A stretch of DNA of 34,005 nucleotides from Eggerthellaceae bacterium UBA3686 (GTDB lineage Bacteria > Actinomycetota > Coriobacteriia > Coriobacteriales > Eggerthellaceae). The first letter of the stretch is position 1, and each line of letters starts with the position of its first letter. Positions 1-7,789 of this stretch are shown here, one piece after another. The position numbers and the translations under genes were made by a program. The notes beneath the pieces were generated by a model, which was not told where the DNA came from, did not search any database, and saw only the letters and a list, made by a program, of their open reading frames with translations. Location of the stretch: assembly GCA_002371495.1 (NCBI GenBank), contig DFIX01000022.1:30700-64704 (forward strand), given 5' to 3'.

Positions 1-24
1 GTTCAAATCTTGTAACGCCCACCA
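1..24 (+). tRNA. 3' end of a tRNA gene (probably tRNA-Val), attL
   Basis: The window starts inside the T loop of a tRNA gene. What remains is the T-loop, the 3' T-stem strand (CTTGT), acceptor strand AACGCCC, discriminator A and an encoded CCA. The rest of the gene lies upstream of the window. The identical 24 bases recur at 33813-33836, where the longer remnant shows anticodon-loop CTGACAC, so the gene is probably tRNA-Val(GAC). The element restores the intact 3' end on integration, as usual for tRNA-targeting integrases. The repeat may extend further left than can be seen. Confidence 0.8.
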
Positions 25-32
25 CGAAAGAC

Positions 33-70
33 GCAGGTAGATGGCATAAACCGTCTACCTGCTTTTGTTT
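33..70 (+). terminator. Rho-independent terminator after the tRNA
   Basis: A 9-bp perfect stem, GCAGGTAGA (33-41) with TCTACCTGC (54-62), has a 12-nt loop and is followed by TTTTGTTT. It lies just inside the element, so the element supplies a new terminator for the host tRNA. The old one would be the hairpin right of attR (33844-33880). Confidence 0.8.
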
Positions 71-102
71 GGGACACTAAACGGGACACCAAATAGGACA
101 CC
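71..102 (+). repeat. Left triplet of putative integrase arm-type sites
   Basis: Three direct repeats of the form (G/A)GGACAC(C/T) start at 71, 83 and 95, a 12-bp period, each followed by an A-rich trinucleotide. A matching triplet occurs inside the right end (33632-33663). Short direct repeats at both ends of an element are the normal form of arm-type binding sites of tyrosine integrases. The role is inferred from position and symmetry. Confidence 0.7.
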
Positions 103-259
103 AAAACCAAGGGTCTCGTCGAAAATGGGTGTTTTTCTCTTCCCGCCAGTCACCTGGGCAAACGCAGTGCCAGGGAGAATCATCGCATGAAAGCCGGCAC
201 CCGAGGGCATGAGCTCTCGGGCGTCGGGAAGCCGTTTTACATGGAAGGTGGTGCACGCG

Positions 260-574
260 ATGATCGAGAACACAAGAGAGCTGGTAGAAGCCGAGGAGAT
301 GGCCTATTTCAGGGCCGACGTATGCCTGGGTAGCCCGCAGAGCTTCACGCTGGACGAGAAGCGCGAGATATGCGAACAGATGGAGTCCACTAGCAAGGCT
401 ATCGAGGACGCCATGAGGAAGGATTTCGAGTCCCTGCCGCCCGAGTTTCGCGCCAAGCTGCTCGACATGCTCTGCGCGTCCGGCTGCGAATCGGAAGAGT
501 TCTGGAAGAATCTGCTCCTCGGAGAGATGCCGAGTTCAACCGAGGACCTCATCGATAAGGAGGCGGACCGATGA
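260..574 (+). CDS. Small acidic hypothetical protein, first gene of left-end operon
   Basis: This is a 104-residue acidic, mostly helical protein that I do not recognise. The frame is open from 209, but ATG at 260 is preferred because GGAAGGTGG lies eight bases upstream and no comparable site precedes 209. It is rich in Glu and Lys, has two cysteines in a CASGC stretch near residue 72, and shows no signal peptide or membrane segment. Its stop overlaps the next start by four bases (ATGA), so the two genes are translationally coupled. They are the only plus-strand genes at this end, immediately inside attL, where integration/excision accessory or lysogeny genes are often found. Function unknown. 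Confidence 0.7.
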   Translation: MIENTRELVEAEEMAYFRADVCLGSPQSFTLDEKREICEQMESTSKAIEDAMRKDFESLPPEFRAKLLDMLCASGCESEEFWKNLLLGEMPSSTEDLIDKEADR

Positions 575-990
575 GTTCTAGGGAACCAGCCAACCTCGAC
601 GATGCCCGCGCCCAGGCTGCTGAGCGTCTGCTAGAAAGAAAGCGAATGGGGCTCGAGAGCGCCGTGGAAGCCCTTGAGACGGTCGGCTACCGCGTCATCC
701 GCCGCGAAGACGGCACGTACGCCGTCAGGCCGCCCTACGTCCGCACGGCGGCTCCAGACGATGATAAACGGGGAAAGATAACAACCCAGCCGGTCGACTT
801 CCTCGCGGATTACCCCATCATGCTCACGGCAAAGCACGTAGCAGAGATCACAGGGCTCAGCATCGGCCGCGTACGCACTATGTTCATCAACCAGACGCTC
901 CCGGCGGTCAAGCTAGAGAACAACCGCTGGTACCTGCCGAAGCAGAAGTTCATGGAGCTGTTCGACGTGCAGAGCGGCAAGGTCGGTTAG
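571..990 (+). CDS. HTH DNA-binding protein, excisionase-like
   Basis: This is a 139-residue protein. Residues 84-130 read as a helix-turn-helix of the excisionase/MerR-like HTH_17 type: a helix around LTAKHVAEITGLS, a recognition helix around GRVRTMFINQ, then a basic-aromatic wing (NNRWYLPKQKF). The N-terminal 80 residues are charged, helical and contain a short beta-like RVIRREDGTYAVR segment. The start is supported by AAGGAGG about seven bases upstream, and the ATG overlaps the upstream stop. It is followed by a good terminator at 1012-1046. Its position beside attL suggests a recombination directionality factor or a lysogeny regulator. A second small HTH protein (29867-30109) is an alternative excisionase, so the assignment is tentative. 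Confidence 0.75.
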   Translation: MSSREPANLDDARAQAAERLLERKRMGLESAVEALETVGYRVIRREDGTYAVRPPYVRTAAPDDDKRGKITTQPVDFLADYPIMLTAKHVAEITGLSIGRVRTMFINQTLPAVKLENNRWYLPKQKFMELFDVQSGKVG

Positions 991-1011
991 ACAACTCCAG
1001 GTTTTCAGATA

Positions 1012-1046
1012 GCGCACGGCTTGTCGACGCGGGTCGTGCGCTTTTC
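1012..1046 (+). terminator. Terminator of left-end operon
   Basis: GCGCACG (1012-1018) pairs with CGTGCGC (1035-1041) and is followed by TTTTC on the plus strand. It ends the 260-990 operon. Read on the minus strand, the same hairpin lacks a U-run, so it is a weak candidate for ending the converging tail operon. Confidence 0.7.
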
Positions 1047-1050
1047 ATTT

Positions 1051-2442
1051 CTAAGCCGTCGTGATGTACCCCGGCGTGCTCGCCGTGTCGATGCGGAAGT
1101 ACGTGTAGGCCGTCTTGCTGCTGGCCCACACGGTGCCGTTACCGCCCACAAGCGAGGTGGAGCACGCATAGAAGCACTGCGAGCCGCTGATGCCGCTCGT
1201 AGGCAGCGCCCACGTGGCGTCGGCGTAGATTGTGGTCAGCGACGAGCAGCTTGAGAACGCATAGTACAGGTCCGTCAGCGTCGACGGGTCGAATCCCCGG
1301 AAGTCCAGCGTAGTCACGGCGCACGATGCAAACATGAACCTCATGGATCGTACGCCCGAGAGGTTGCCCAGCCCAGAAACGCTCGCCAGATTCGTGCAGC
1401 TGTAGAACAGGTACTGGAAACTCAGGTACGAGAAGCCCGCCATGTCCGCCGCGAACGTCGCGCTCGTGAGGTGCTGCCGGTGCGTCGCCCCGGTGACGCC
1501 GTCCCAGGGCGTGAAGCCGAGCCCCACGTACTTCGCCTCCGCGCAGATACGGCCAGATGCGACCAGAGTGCGCCCGCTCGCCGGGGACGATGATGCCGTG
1601 AGCACGCCCTCGCCATCGTCGTAGTAGAAGGCGTAGAACCAGTGCCGCCCATCATTGTTGGGGTCGGTCAGCACGCCGCCCGAGCCGAGCTTGCATACGC
1701 TCGCGCCGCTCGTCGAAGAGGGAACGAAGCCGTCGGTTCCGCCCACGAGCCGGTTGCACCCGTTGAACATGAGCGACCCGGATAGCCCCGTGTTGCTGAA
1801 CGACGTGGCGTAAATTGTCTCGAGCGCCGGGCAGCTCGTGAACATCTGCGCCGCGCTCGTGATGCCGCTCATGTACTCGAAGCCGGAGACCTCGGTCATG
1901 CTCTGGAACGAGTGGAAGAGGTAGCTCGCGTTGGTCATGCCCACCTGCGCCCAGGACGAGTGGATCACGACCTTCTGCACCTGCAGCTTGATGTCGTCAT
2001 AGGGCCGAGCGGAGGACGAGGAGTACCCGGACGGGTCGATCTCCCAGGCGTTTACGGGCACGCCGCCCGAGTAGCAGTGCCGCCCGTCGACGTAGTTGAA
2101 CTCCAGCGTGCCGAGAGAGGTCAGCACCGCACGGGGCTTCAATCCCACGTCCCAGGACAGCGCCAGTATCGCCGCCGCCATCTCGCCGGGCGCATACGTG
2201 TCGGAAGACCCGTTCTGCCCGCGAATCGCGTCGGCGATGTCCTCGAACACCGAATCGGAGAGTATGCCGCTCTGAAGCTGCTTGTAGCCCTGCGCCTGGT
2301 AGTTTCCCGCATTCGTGCCGTCGAGGGCGGTCACAGCAGCTGCCATCTCGCGCGGCTTGTAGAGCGTCGCCACGCCCGCCTGAAAACGTATGGCATTGGC
2401 AATGTCGGTAAGCACGGACGTGTCGATGGTGCCGACGGTCAT
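1051..2442 (-). CDS. Tail fibre / receptor-binding protein with BspA-type (DUF285-like) repeats
   Basis: This is a 463-residue protein, the last gene of the tail cluster. Two N-terminal repeats (about residues 5-40 and 60-95) share the pattern D(I)A(N/D)AIR...G...Y.P.EMAAA(I/V).AL, a module common in tail-fibre proteins of Gram-positive phages. The rest carries repeated MF.SC..L..I / LDFRGFD-type units, e.g. around FMFASCAVTTLDFRGFDPSTL and the AFSSCSSLTTIYA stretch. These resemble the leucine-rich-like repeats of BspA and mycoplasma surface proteins (DUF285) and usually mediate adhesion. The start codon overlaps the upstream stop (TGATG), with GAGGAGGAG as ribosome site. It probably binds the host surface from the baseplate. 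The adhesion role is inferred. Confidence 0.75.
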   Translation of the reverse strand: MTVGTIDTSVLTDIANAIRFQAGVATLYKPREMAAAVTALDGTNAGNYQAQGYKQLQSGILSDSVFEDIADAIRGQNGSSDTYAPGEMAAAILALSWDVGLKPRAVLTSLGTLEFNYVDGRHCYSGGVPVNAWEIDPSGYSSSSARPYDDIKLQVQKVVIHSSWAQVGMTNASYLFHSFQSMTEVSGFEYMSGITSAAQMFTSCPALETIYATSFSNTGLSGSLMFNGCNRLVGGTDGFVPSSTSGASVCKLGSGGVLTDPNNDGRHWFYAFYYDDGEGVLTASSSPASGRTLVASGRICAEAKYVGLGFTPWDGVTGATHRQHLTSATFAADMAGFSYLSFQYLFYSCTNLASVSGLGNLSGVRSMRFMFASCAVTTLDFRGFDPSTLTDLYYAFSSCSSLTTIYADATWALPTSGISGSQCFYACSTSLVGGNGTVWASSKTAYTYFRIDTASTPGYITTA

Positions 2443-4208
2443 CAGAACTCCTCCTCGGACAGGTCGTCGAGTGCGGCGATCGCGTTGGCGACGTAGGTCT
2501 GCACGTACTGCTCGGTCGCATATCCCGAAAGCGAGGGAACGGCCCCGTCCACGTACCCCTTCGTGGCGAAGTGCGCGTTGGCCGTCGGAGTGATGCCCGA
2601 CACGGCCCCGGTGAACACAGCGCCCGCAAGGGCCGCGTAGGCGGAGAGGTCGATGGATATTTCGTCGTTCGCATCGATGGAAAGCGGAGACACCGCCGTG
2701 TACGTGGAGCCTGCGGGCACGTTCGCGTTGAATATGTTCGCGAGGCCCACCGCGTTCACGGTCACCTTCGTGGAAGGGCCGTTGGAGGGTGTGGCCTTGG
2801 CGGTAGCCCTCATCAGGTTGCCGCTGGTCGTGTTCAGCAGCAGGGTTCCCGCGCCGATCGAGTGTCCGTTACCGTTCACGCTGGCCGAGCCGGACACCCC
2901 GGGGTCAAGGTCGATGTCGGTCGTAGCCAGGATGCCCCGGATGAGCGAGAAGTCCACCATCCCGTAGTAGCCGACGCTGTAGGAGGATGAGCCCTCGGTG
3001 GCCGAGGTGATCTGTATCAGCGTGTCGGCCTCGGGCTTCCACATGAAGTCGCCCTTCTTCAACCCCGGGTAGCTCGACTTCGACAGGCTGCTGCTCATGC
3101 CGGAGGAGTACTCGGTGATGGAGGGCACGAAATGCCCCACCCAGAGCTTGGGCGGAAGGTCGTCATCCTCCGCGTAATCGGAAAGGTCGATGGAGAGCAC
3201 GCCGTTGGTGAGGTTGAGCGGCGATTGTGGCGTGAACACTGTGCCGTCGGCGCCGGCGGGGCCGGTCGCACCCGTCGCGCCGATTGGCCCCTGTGGACCA
3301 ACCAGGTCGGCAGAGCTCGTGCCGGATGCGGAGGTAACGGACAACACCGTGCCGTTCCAGCTATGTGTGCACGAGATGCCGTCATTGCCATCGGCCCCGG
3401 CGGGACCGGTTGCGCCTGTCGCACCAGTCTCGCCTTGAATGCCTTGTGGCCCCTGAGGACCGGTTGCCCCGGTGTCACCCTTTGGACCCTGCGGCCCGGT
3501 ATCGCCGGTATCTCCGGTGTCGCCCTTCGCGCCCTTGGCGATGTCGGCGGTCGTGGTTCCGTTCTTGTCGGTGATGGTGATGGTCGCGCCTTCGGCGGTC
3601 TGCGTGACGGTAGCGGTCGGGCTGAACCCGTCCACGCCATCAGCCCCGTCGAAGTCGCCGTTCTCGGCAGCGGCCAGCAGGTTCGTCCTCGCCGTGTCCG
3701 CGTTGCCGGCGGCCGTGTTAGCGGCAGTCGCTGCGTTGTTCGCAGCCGTCGCGGCTTCAGTCGTTATCTCGGTTGCATGCTCGTAGGCGTTGATGGCCTC
3801 GACGAACAGCGTGAACCCGTCCTCGTGTTCCTCGCCGCCGACGACGACCGGCTCCACCCGTATCGTGAATACGCGCGAAGAGATGTACGTGTCGTTCCCG
3901 CGAGATACCATGATTTGCGCCTGCACCGCGCCCTCGGCTTCCTGCATCGCCGCCGGGTAGTAGACCTCGAACGTGCCTGCAGCAGCGTCGATGGCCGTGA
4001 AGGGCTCCGTCCCGCGCTCGCCGGTCACCTTGTGCTTCCACACGAGGTAGACCGTCGCACCAGTCAAATTCGCCGCAGCGCCGCCCTGCCTCACGGCAAG
4101 CGATATCCCGCGTCCGCCCGCATCGGCGGGAGAAGCCACCAGCACGTCGCCGAAACGCTCGTCGGCTGCGTCCCACACCAGCGAATGAAGTCCGTATCTG
4201 TCGAGCAT
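2442..4208 (-). CDS. BppU-like baseplate/upper fibre protein with collagen-like repeats
   Basis: This is a 588-residue protein. Residues 1-125 resemble the BppU-type N-terminal domain that docks fibres on the tail tip (beta-rich, VYLVWKHKVTGE, then FEVYYPAAMQEAEGAVQAQIMV). An Ala/Thr/Asn-rich coiled-coil follows at about 140-185. Then come two collagen-like Gly-X-Y tracts, around 225-275 and 305-330, which typically trimerise fibres. The C-terminal part is beta-rich and ends in a helical tail. The start has GGAAGGTGG upstream. It begins a separate transcription unit: a copy of the element's TGTGAC motif lies 44-55 bases upstream, between it and the TetR gene. It is translationally coupled to the downstream tail fibre. 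Confidence 0.8.
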   Translation of the reverse strand: MLDRYGLHSLVWDAADERFGDVLVASPADAGGRGISLAVRQGGAAANLTGATVYLVWKHKVTGERGTEPFTAIDAAAGTFEVYYPAAMQEAEGAVQAQIMVSRGNDTYISSRVFTIRVEPVVVGGEEHEDGFTLFVEAINAYEHATEITTEAATAANNAATAANTAAGNADTARTNLLAAAENGDFDGADGVDGFSPTATVTQTAEGATITITDKNGTTTADIAKGAKGDTGDTGDTGPQGPKGDTGATGPQGPQGIQGETGATGATGPAGADGNDGISCTHSWNGTVLSVTSASGTSSADLVGPQGPIGATGATGPAGADGTVFTPQSPLNLTNGVLSIDLSDYAEDDDLPPKLWVGHFVPSITEYSSGMSSSLSKSSYPGLKKGDFMWKPEADTLIQITSATEGSSSYSVGYYGMVDFSLIRGILATTDIDLDPGVSGSASVNGNGHSIGAGTLLLNTTSGNLMRATAKATPSNGPSTKVTVNAVGLANIFNANVPAGSTYTAVSPLSIDANDEISIDLSAYAALAGAVFTGAVSGITPTANAHFATKGYVDGAVPSLSGYATEQYVQTYVANAIAALDDLSEEEF

Positions 4209-4251
4209 GCACGACCACCTTCCGCCTTTCTTTCGGAAGATGATATGCCAG

Positions 4252-4263
4252 CGTCACAACCTC
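4252..4263 (-). promoter_or_regulatory. Recurrent TGTGAC motif upstream of BppU gene
   Basis: On the minus strand this reads GAGGTTGTGACG. Eight bases after TTGTGA comes a -10-like TATCAT (complement of 4240-4245), placing a start site about 24 bases before the BppU ATG. The same motif lies ahead of six other transcription units. It is a promoter or operator of the element by inference. Confidence 0.55.
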
Positions 4264-4269
4264 AAAGAT

Positions 4270-4836
4270 TCAATGAGACAGCGCCGCCATCGTCTCCGCC
4301 ACGCCCCTCCCGAGCGGGCGCGAGAACAGCCGCGCAAGGGCAACCGGGTCGTCGGCGAGGTCGCTTCCCAGCATGGCCACCACGCCGCCGAAGATGAACG
4401 CGAGGTCGCGCCTCGCGTCATCGGTGAGCGCGGACTCGTCGACTCCCGCAGCCGTGAGCCACGTGCGCGTGAGCTCGTCGTTGAGCATATGCGCGAGTTT
4501 GCCTGATCCGCTCGACGCGAACAGGCGCACCCGCGCAAAGCGCCCCGCGTCCGCAGCGCCCAGGCGGGTGACCTCCTCCGCATCGACGACACCCGACCCG
4601 AGCGCCACTACGACGCGCGCCACGTCCTCGTCGATCTCCTCGGAGAGCGCCGTCGCGGCCACGTCCTCCACGCACGCGAAGTGGTAGTAGAGGGTGTTGG
4701 GGCTCACGCCGGCGCGTGCAGCCAGCCCGCGCACGGTGATGCCCTCGTAGGAACCTTCGCCCAGCATCTCCCAGAACGCCTCGATTACCCGCTGCCTCGC
4801 GGGCACCCCGCCCGCATCCGCCCTCGGCCTCGCCAC
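4270..4836 (-). CDS. TetR/AcrR-family transcriptional regulator
   Basis: This is a 188-residue protein. The N-terminal TetR DNA-binding domain spans residues 12-60, with helix-turn-helix EGITVRGLAARAGVSPNTLYYHF (positions 31-53) matching the family closely. The C-terminal helical ligand-binding part is unassigned. I place the start at GTG 4836, preceded by GGAGGGG three bases upstream, which gives the usual short N-terminus. Upstream ATGs at 4893 and 4908 are in frame but lie inside a large inverted repeat that is more likely the operator. It is divergent from the HXXEE membrane-protein gene and probably represses it and itself. The pair interrupts the tail cluster between the endopeptidase and BppU genes and looks like lysogenic-conversion cargo. 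Confidence 0.9.
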   Translation of the reverse strand: MARPRADAGGVPARQRVIEAFWEMLGEGSYEGITVRGLAARAGVSPNTLYYHFACVEDVAATALSEEIDEDVARVVVALGSGVVDAEEVTRLGAADAGRFARVRLFASSGSGKLAHMLNDELTRTWLTAAGVDESALTDDARRDLAFIFGGVVAMLGSDLADDPVALARLFSRPLGRGVAETMAALSH

Positions 4837-4848
4837 GCGCCCCCCTCC

Positions 4849-4906
4849 GGTAATAGGAACAAAACGACCGATGTCACCATTTAATTGATACATCGTACCT
4901 ATTACC
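4849..4906. promoter_or_regulatory. Divergent TetR operator/promoter region with nested inverted repeats
   Basis: GGTAATAGG (4849-4857) and CCTATTACC (4898-4906) form a perfect 9-bp inverted repeat, 11 of 12 when extended inwards. Inside it lies a second pair, CGATGT (4869-4874) and ACATCG (4890-4895). A plausible plus-strand promoter is TTGATA (4885-4890), 17 bp, TGTTAC (4908-4913), so a bound repressor would cover the spacer. The position between divergent TetR and target genes fits an operator. The element is seen directly; the binding is inferred. Confidence 0.55.
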
Positions 4907-4941
4907 ATGTTACCAGACGAACGGAACGAAAGGCGGCGGAT

Positions 4942-5685
4942 ATGGAACTCGACTTCACGGCGGCATCGCAGCTCGAATACTCCAAGTTCTTCCTGGAGTG
5001 GCCCTGGATCGGCCTCGGCGCATGCATCGTCATACTCATCCTGGCGTTCGGCACGAACTTCCTGCGCAAGGACGCAAGCAAAGGCTGCTGGCACGACCCG
5101 GCGTGGCTCGCGTGGCTGGGGGCTGCCGCCTACATGCTGCACAACATCGAGGAATACGGCATCGCCGCCAACGGCATGACGAACGCCTTCCCCGCGTTCA
5201 TGTACGCGGCAATGGGCTTCCAGATATCGGAGGCGGCCTACCTGGCGTGCAACCTCGGGCTCGTGTGGGTGATGGGGCCGTTGGCGGCGGTCCTCGCGCG
5301 AAGGCACCGGGGCATGGCGGCGTGCATGTCGATATTCGAGCTCGTCAACGGCCTGTCGCACGTGGCCCAGGCGGCGGCTTTCCAGATGTACAACCCGGGG
5401 CTCCTCACGTCGGTGGTCATATTCATCCCGCTGTGCATCTGGACCCTGCACGTGTGCTTCGGCAAGAAGGGCGACGCCCAGCCCATGCCCGTGCTCTGGG
5501 GGCAGCTGGCCGTCGCTGCCGTGTACCACGTGCTGCTCTTCGGCGGCATCTTCGCCGCCCGCGCGGGCGTCATCGACGGCGTCGGCCAGGGGCTCTGGAT
5601 GGTCGCCGACGCAATCATCGGCCTGGGCGGCTGGTATCTGATAGCGACGAGGCTGGACAAGGGCGGCAGCTCGTCAGAAGCCTAG
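4942..5685 (+). CDS. HXXEE-domain membrane protein
   Basis: This is a 247-residue integral membrane protein. The family signature HxxEE is at residues 67-71 (HNIEE), followed by the conserved ELVNGLSHVAQA stretch (about 133-145) and YNPGLLTS (150-157). Hydrophobic segments are at about 22-40, 52-66, 98-117, 153-172, 186-205 and 216-234. The function of the family is not established; it is often found next to TetR regulators, as here. The start is placed at ATG 4942 (GAAAGGCGG upstream) rather than upstream in-frame codons, because the hydrophilic extension would lie over the promoter. Its 3' end overlaps the converging tail endopeptidase gene by 12 bases. It is probably expressed from the lysogen under TetR control and may alter the host envelope. 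Confidence 0.85.
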   Translation: MELDFTAASQLEYSKFFLEWPWIGLGACIVILILAFGTNFLRKDASKGCWHDPAWLAWLGAAAYMLHNIEEYGIAANGMTNAFPAFMYAAMGFQISEAAYLACNLGLVWVMGPLAAVLARRHRGMAACMSIFELVNGLSHVAQAAAFQMYNPGLLTSVVIFIPLCIWTLHVCFGKKGDAQPMPVLWGQLAVAAVYHVLLFGGIFAARAGVIDGVGQGLWMVADAIIGLGGWYLIATRLDKGGSSSEA

Positions 5686-6894
5686 CTCCGCCAGCTCGTC
5701 CAAATCGTCGATGGCCTCGGTCACGGTCGACTCCACCACCTGCACCGAGGTCGCCACGCTCAGGTTGCCGTCGATGCCCGCCACGTCGTTCTGCAATGCA
5801 GCCACGTCGGCTGCCAGCACACTCGTCACCGCGTAGTCGACCTGCTGCACCGTGCCGATGGTCACTCGGCAGATGATCGTGTCTCCGAAGGTCCGTACGC
5901 GCTTGACAACGCGGGCCTTGAGCCTCCACTCGGGCGTCCTGCTCGAATCTATGACTGCGACCTCGTCGCCCAGCCCGCATGCGCCGCCGTTCAGCGCGGC
6001 AACGTCTATCTCGTAGCTCACCTTGGGCTGCACCGCATCGATCAGTGCCTTCCGCGTCAATGCCAGCAGCTTCGTCGGGTCGTCGCAGTCCGAGAAGGTC
6101 ACGGCACCGAAGCTGTGCACCTTGGCCGTCCTGCTCGCATTCCAGCGACCCCACACGAGCCGCGCGTCCTCGTCGCCGACCCAGTTGACGCCGCCGTTGA
6201 CCTCGCCAAACGTCAGCTTCTTACGGTAGCCTCCCGTGTAGCGCCCGTCCTCGTCGGTCAGAGGAAGGCCAGCACCGAATCCGTAGAGCGCCGTGTACAC
6301 GTCCTGTTCGAGAACCGTGCGCGTGCAACCGGCCATGTTCTTGCCGTAGGTGAAGCGCAGCCCCTTCCAACTGCCGAGCTGCTGCCTGAATCGGATGGAA
6401 CGAGAAGAAACCCGCTCGTCGGCTACGGCGATCATGGGCTCCACCTCGCCGCCCCACACCTCGGCGATTCTGCGTAGCGCCCAGAGCGCGTTCACGTGGT
6501 AGAGCACGCAACCAGCCGTGCCGGTCACGTTGCACGATGCCAAAGCCCATCTCGTGGGTGCCAGCGCAACCGCCAATGCCTGCGCGGCCGTGCGCGAGAC
6601 TAAATGCTCCTCCTCGATGAAGTCATCCAGCAGCTCGCACAGCGAAGACTCCGCGTACACCGAGCACAAGCCCTCAAGCGGCTCGTCCGTTCGGACGACC
6701 ACATGCTCGTGCCAAACCGAACCGTCGCGCCACAGCAGCCGGTCGCCCTTCGTCGGAACCTCCCAGCACTCGAACTCTATGGTGTCCTCGCCGTTCAGCT
6801 CCTCGGTGTGTACCAGCTCGCCGACCACGGGCAGGATGCCGATGCGATCGTCGAAACGGTCGAACCAGTAGAGCGTGGGGACCGTGCCAGCCAT
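5674..6894 (-). CDS. Tail-associated endopeptidase / Tal-like tail tip protein
   Basis: This is a 406-residue protein directly after Dit, the usual position of the tail-tip hub. The N-terminal region (LYWFDRFDDRIGILPVVGELVHTEELNGEDTIEFECW) has the form of the prophage endopeptidase tail / gp27-like hub family. The protein continues beta-rich and ends in a helical, coiled-coil-like stretch (ADVAALQNDVAGIDG). No separate catalytic lytic domain is visible, so a peptidase activity is only a family label. The start at ATG 6894 overlaps the Dit stop (TGATG) with GAGAGGTGG upstream; an upstream GTG at 6903 is less likely. At about 400 residues it lacks the long C-terminal extensions of many Tal proteins. 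Fibres are supplied by the BppU and DUF285 genes. Confidence 0.75.
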   Translation of the reverse strand: MAGTVPTLYWFDRFDDRIGILPVVGELVHTEELNGEDTIEFECWEVPTKGDRLLWRDGSVWHEHVVVRTDEPLEGLCSVYAESSLCELLDDFIEEEHLVSRTAAQALAVALAPTRWALASCNVTGTAGCVLYHVNALWALRRIAEVWGGEVEPMIAVADERVSSRSIRFRQQLGSWKGLRFTYGKNMAGCTRTVLEQDVYTALYGFGAGLPLTDEDGRYTGGYRKKLTFGEVNGGVNWVGDEDARLVWGRWNASRTAKVHSFGAVTFSDCDDPTKLLALTRKALIDAVQPKVSYEIDVAALNGGACGLGDEVAVIDSSRTPEWRLKARVVKRVRTFGDTIICRVTIGTVQQVDYAVTSVLAADVAALQNDVAGIDGNLSVATSVQVVESTVTEAIDDLDELAELGF

Positions 6895-7607
6895 CACAGC
6901 CACCTCTCACGGAATACGGTTACGTGAGAAGAGCAGCCCGAAAAGGCCAGCGTCGCGTTACCGGGGTCAAGCGAGAAGAAGTCACTTGCAAGCGTCACGT
7001 CGGCCCGCGCGTCAGTCCCGTCGATGGTCACGCCTTCGGTCCCGCAGTCGATGCGCACGATCTCGCCGCCTGTGAACGTATGCTCGACGCGAACCACCTT
7101 GCCGCTGCAGCCAACCTGCACGGCAGAGCCAGCGGAGGCCACCAGCTCGAACGTCGGCCATGTGGGCCAAGACCCACCGACCTCAATCGACGCATCCTGC
7201 TCGGACCACGCCATCCCGTATGCCACGGGGTCGTACAGCGTGAACGCGACCTCGCCCGAGCCGTCCTCGAAGAGCGTGGACCACGCACCCGCATCGGTGC
7301 ACACGGCGTCTCGGTACTCGAGCTCCGGTTCGTCGGGCAGTCGCAGCGTGCCGCCATTCGTGGAGCAGAGCGCCGAATAGACCCGATGCCGTATGTCTGC
7401 CACCCCGTTCGTCCCTGGCCTGTATCCCGCGTCCATGAACAGCCGCACGCGCACAAGCCTGGGAGGGATTCTGCCAGCCACGAGAAGAGCACCAGCGCGA
7501 CCGGGAACCACCATCGCGTCGGGAACGATTGGTAGCGCGACCTTCTCCACGACCTCGGCGCTGCAGACATCCGAGAGGTCGACCCCGTTGTAGACGATCG
7601 ACCTCAT
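6894..7607 (-). CDS. Distal tail protein (Dit)
   Basis: This is a 237-residue protein with the N-terminal pattern of siphophage Dit proteins: a short beta opening (IVYNGVDLSDV), a basic strand-rich ring domain (RIPPRLVRVRLFMDAG) and the LYDPVAYG motif near residue 130 that is widespread in the family. A C-terminal galectin-like beta domain follows (about 150-237). In siphophages Dit forms the hexameric ring joining the last tail-tube ring to the hub. Here it overlaps the preceding small gene by four bases (ATGA) and the hub gene by one. Unusually, no tape-measure gene precedes it. Confidence 0.8.
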   Translation of the reverse strand: MRSIVYNGVDLSDVCSAEVVEKVALPIVPDAMVVPGRAGALLVAGRIPPRLVRVRLFMDAGYRPGTNGVADIRHRVYSALCSTNGGTLRLPDEPELEYRDAVCTDAGAWSTLFEDGSGEVAFTLYDPVAYGMAWSEQDASIEVGGSWPTWPTFELVASAGSAVQVGCSGKVVRVEHTFTGGEIVRIDCGTEGVTIDGTDARADVTLASDFFSLDPGNATLAFSGCSSHVTVFRERWL

Positions 7608-7789
7608 GCGTTGCCCCTTGCTCTCCCGTAGGCGATGGCCCGTCGGCGCGACTCCAGGCTCATCTCGTCGATGGAGGCGCCCTTTGCAGGCTTCTTTGCC
7701 ACCGTCTCGGCTAGAAAGCGCAGATCATCGCCGCGACTATCCTTCTGCTTGCCGTCTGTCCTTTTCAAAGCGCCCTCACTACCGCACAT
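7604..7789 (-). CDS. Small hypothetical protein between tail-completion and Dit genes
   Basis: This is a 61-residue basic protein, unrecognised, and mainly helical (DEMSLESRRRAIAYGRARGNA at the C-terminus). ATG 7789 has no strong ribosome site. An in-frame TTG at 7768, overlapping the upstream stop as TTGA with GAGGG before it, would give 54 residues. The 3' end overlaps the Dit start by four bases, which supports real translation. In a normal siphophage this spot holds major tail protein, assembly chaperones and tape measure. This ORF may be all that replaces them, or a remnant of them. Confidence 0.5.
   Translation of the reverse strand: MCGSEGALKRTDGKQKDSRGDDLRFLAETVAKKPAKGASIDEMSLESRRRAIAYGRARGNA

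Noticed and set aside
3240..3560. Short tandem repeats as CRISPR or DNA repeat array
   Set aside because: They encode imperfect Gly-X-Y collagen-like triplets; there are no spacers or fixed repeat units.
3132..4397. 421-residue plus-strand frame opposite the BppU gene
   Set aside because: It is a shadow of the collagen-like repeats and GC-rich codons; BppU on the minus strand has clear domains and coupling.
4837..5529. Long N-terminal extension of the TetR frame
   Set aside because: It is antisense to the HXXEE gene, Arg/His-rich, and a GTG with GGAGGGG at 4836 gives the normal TetR start.
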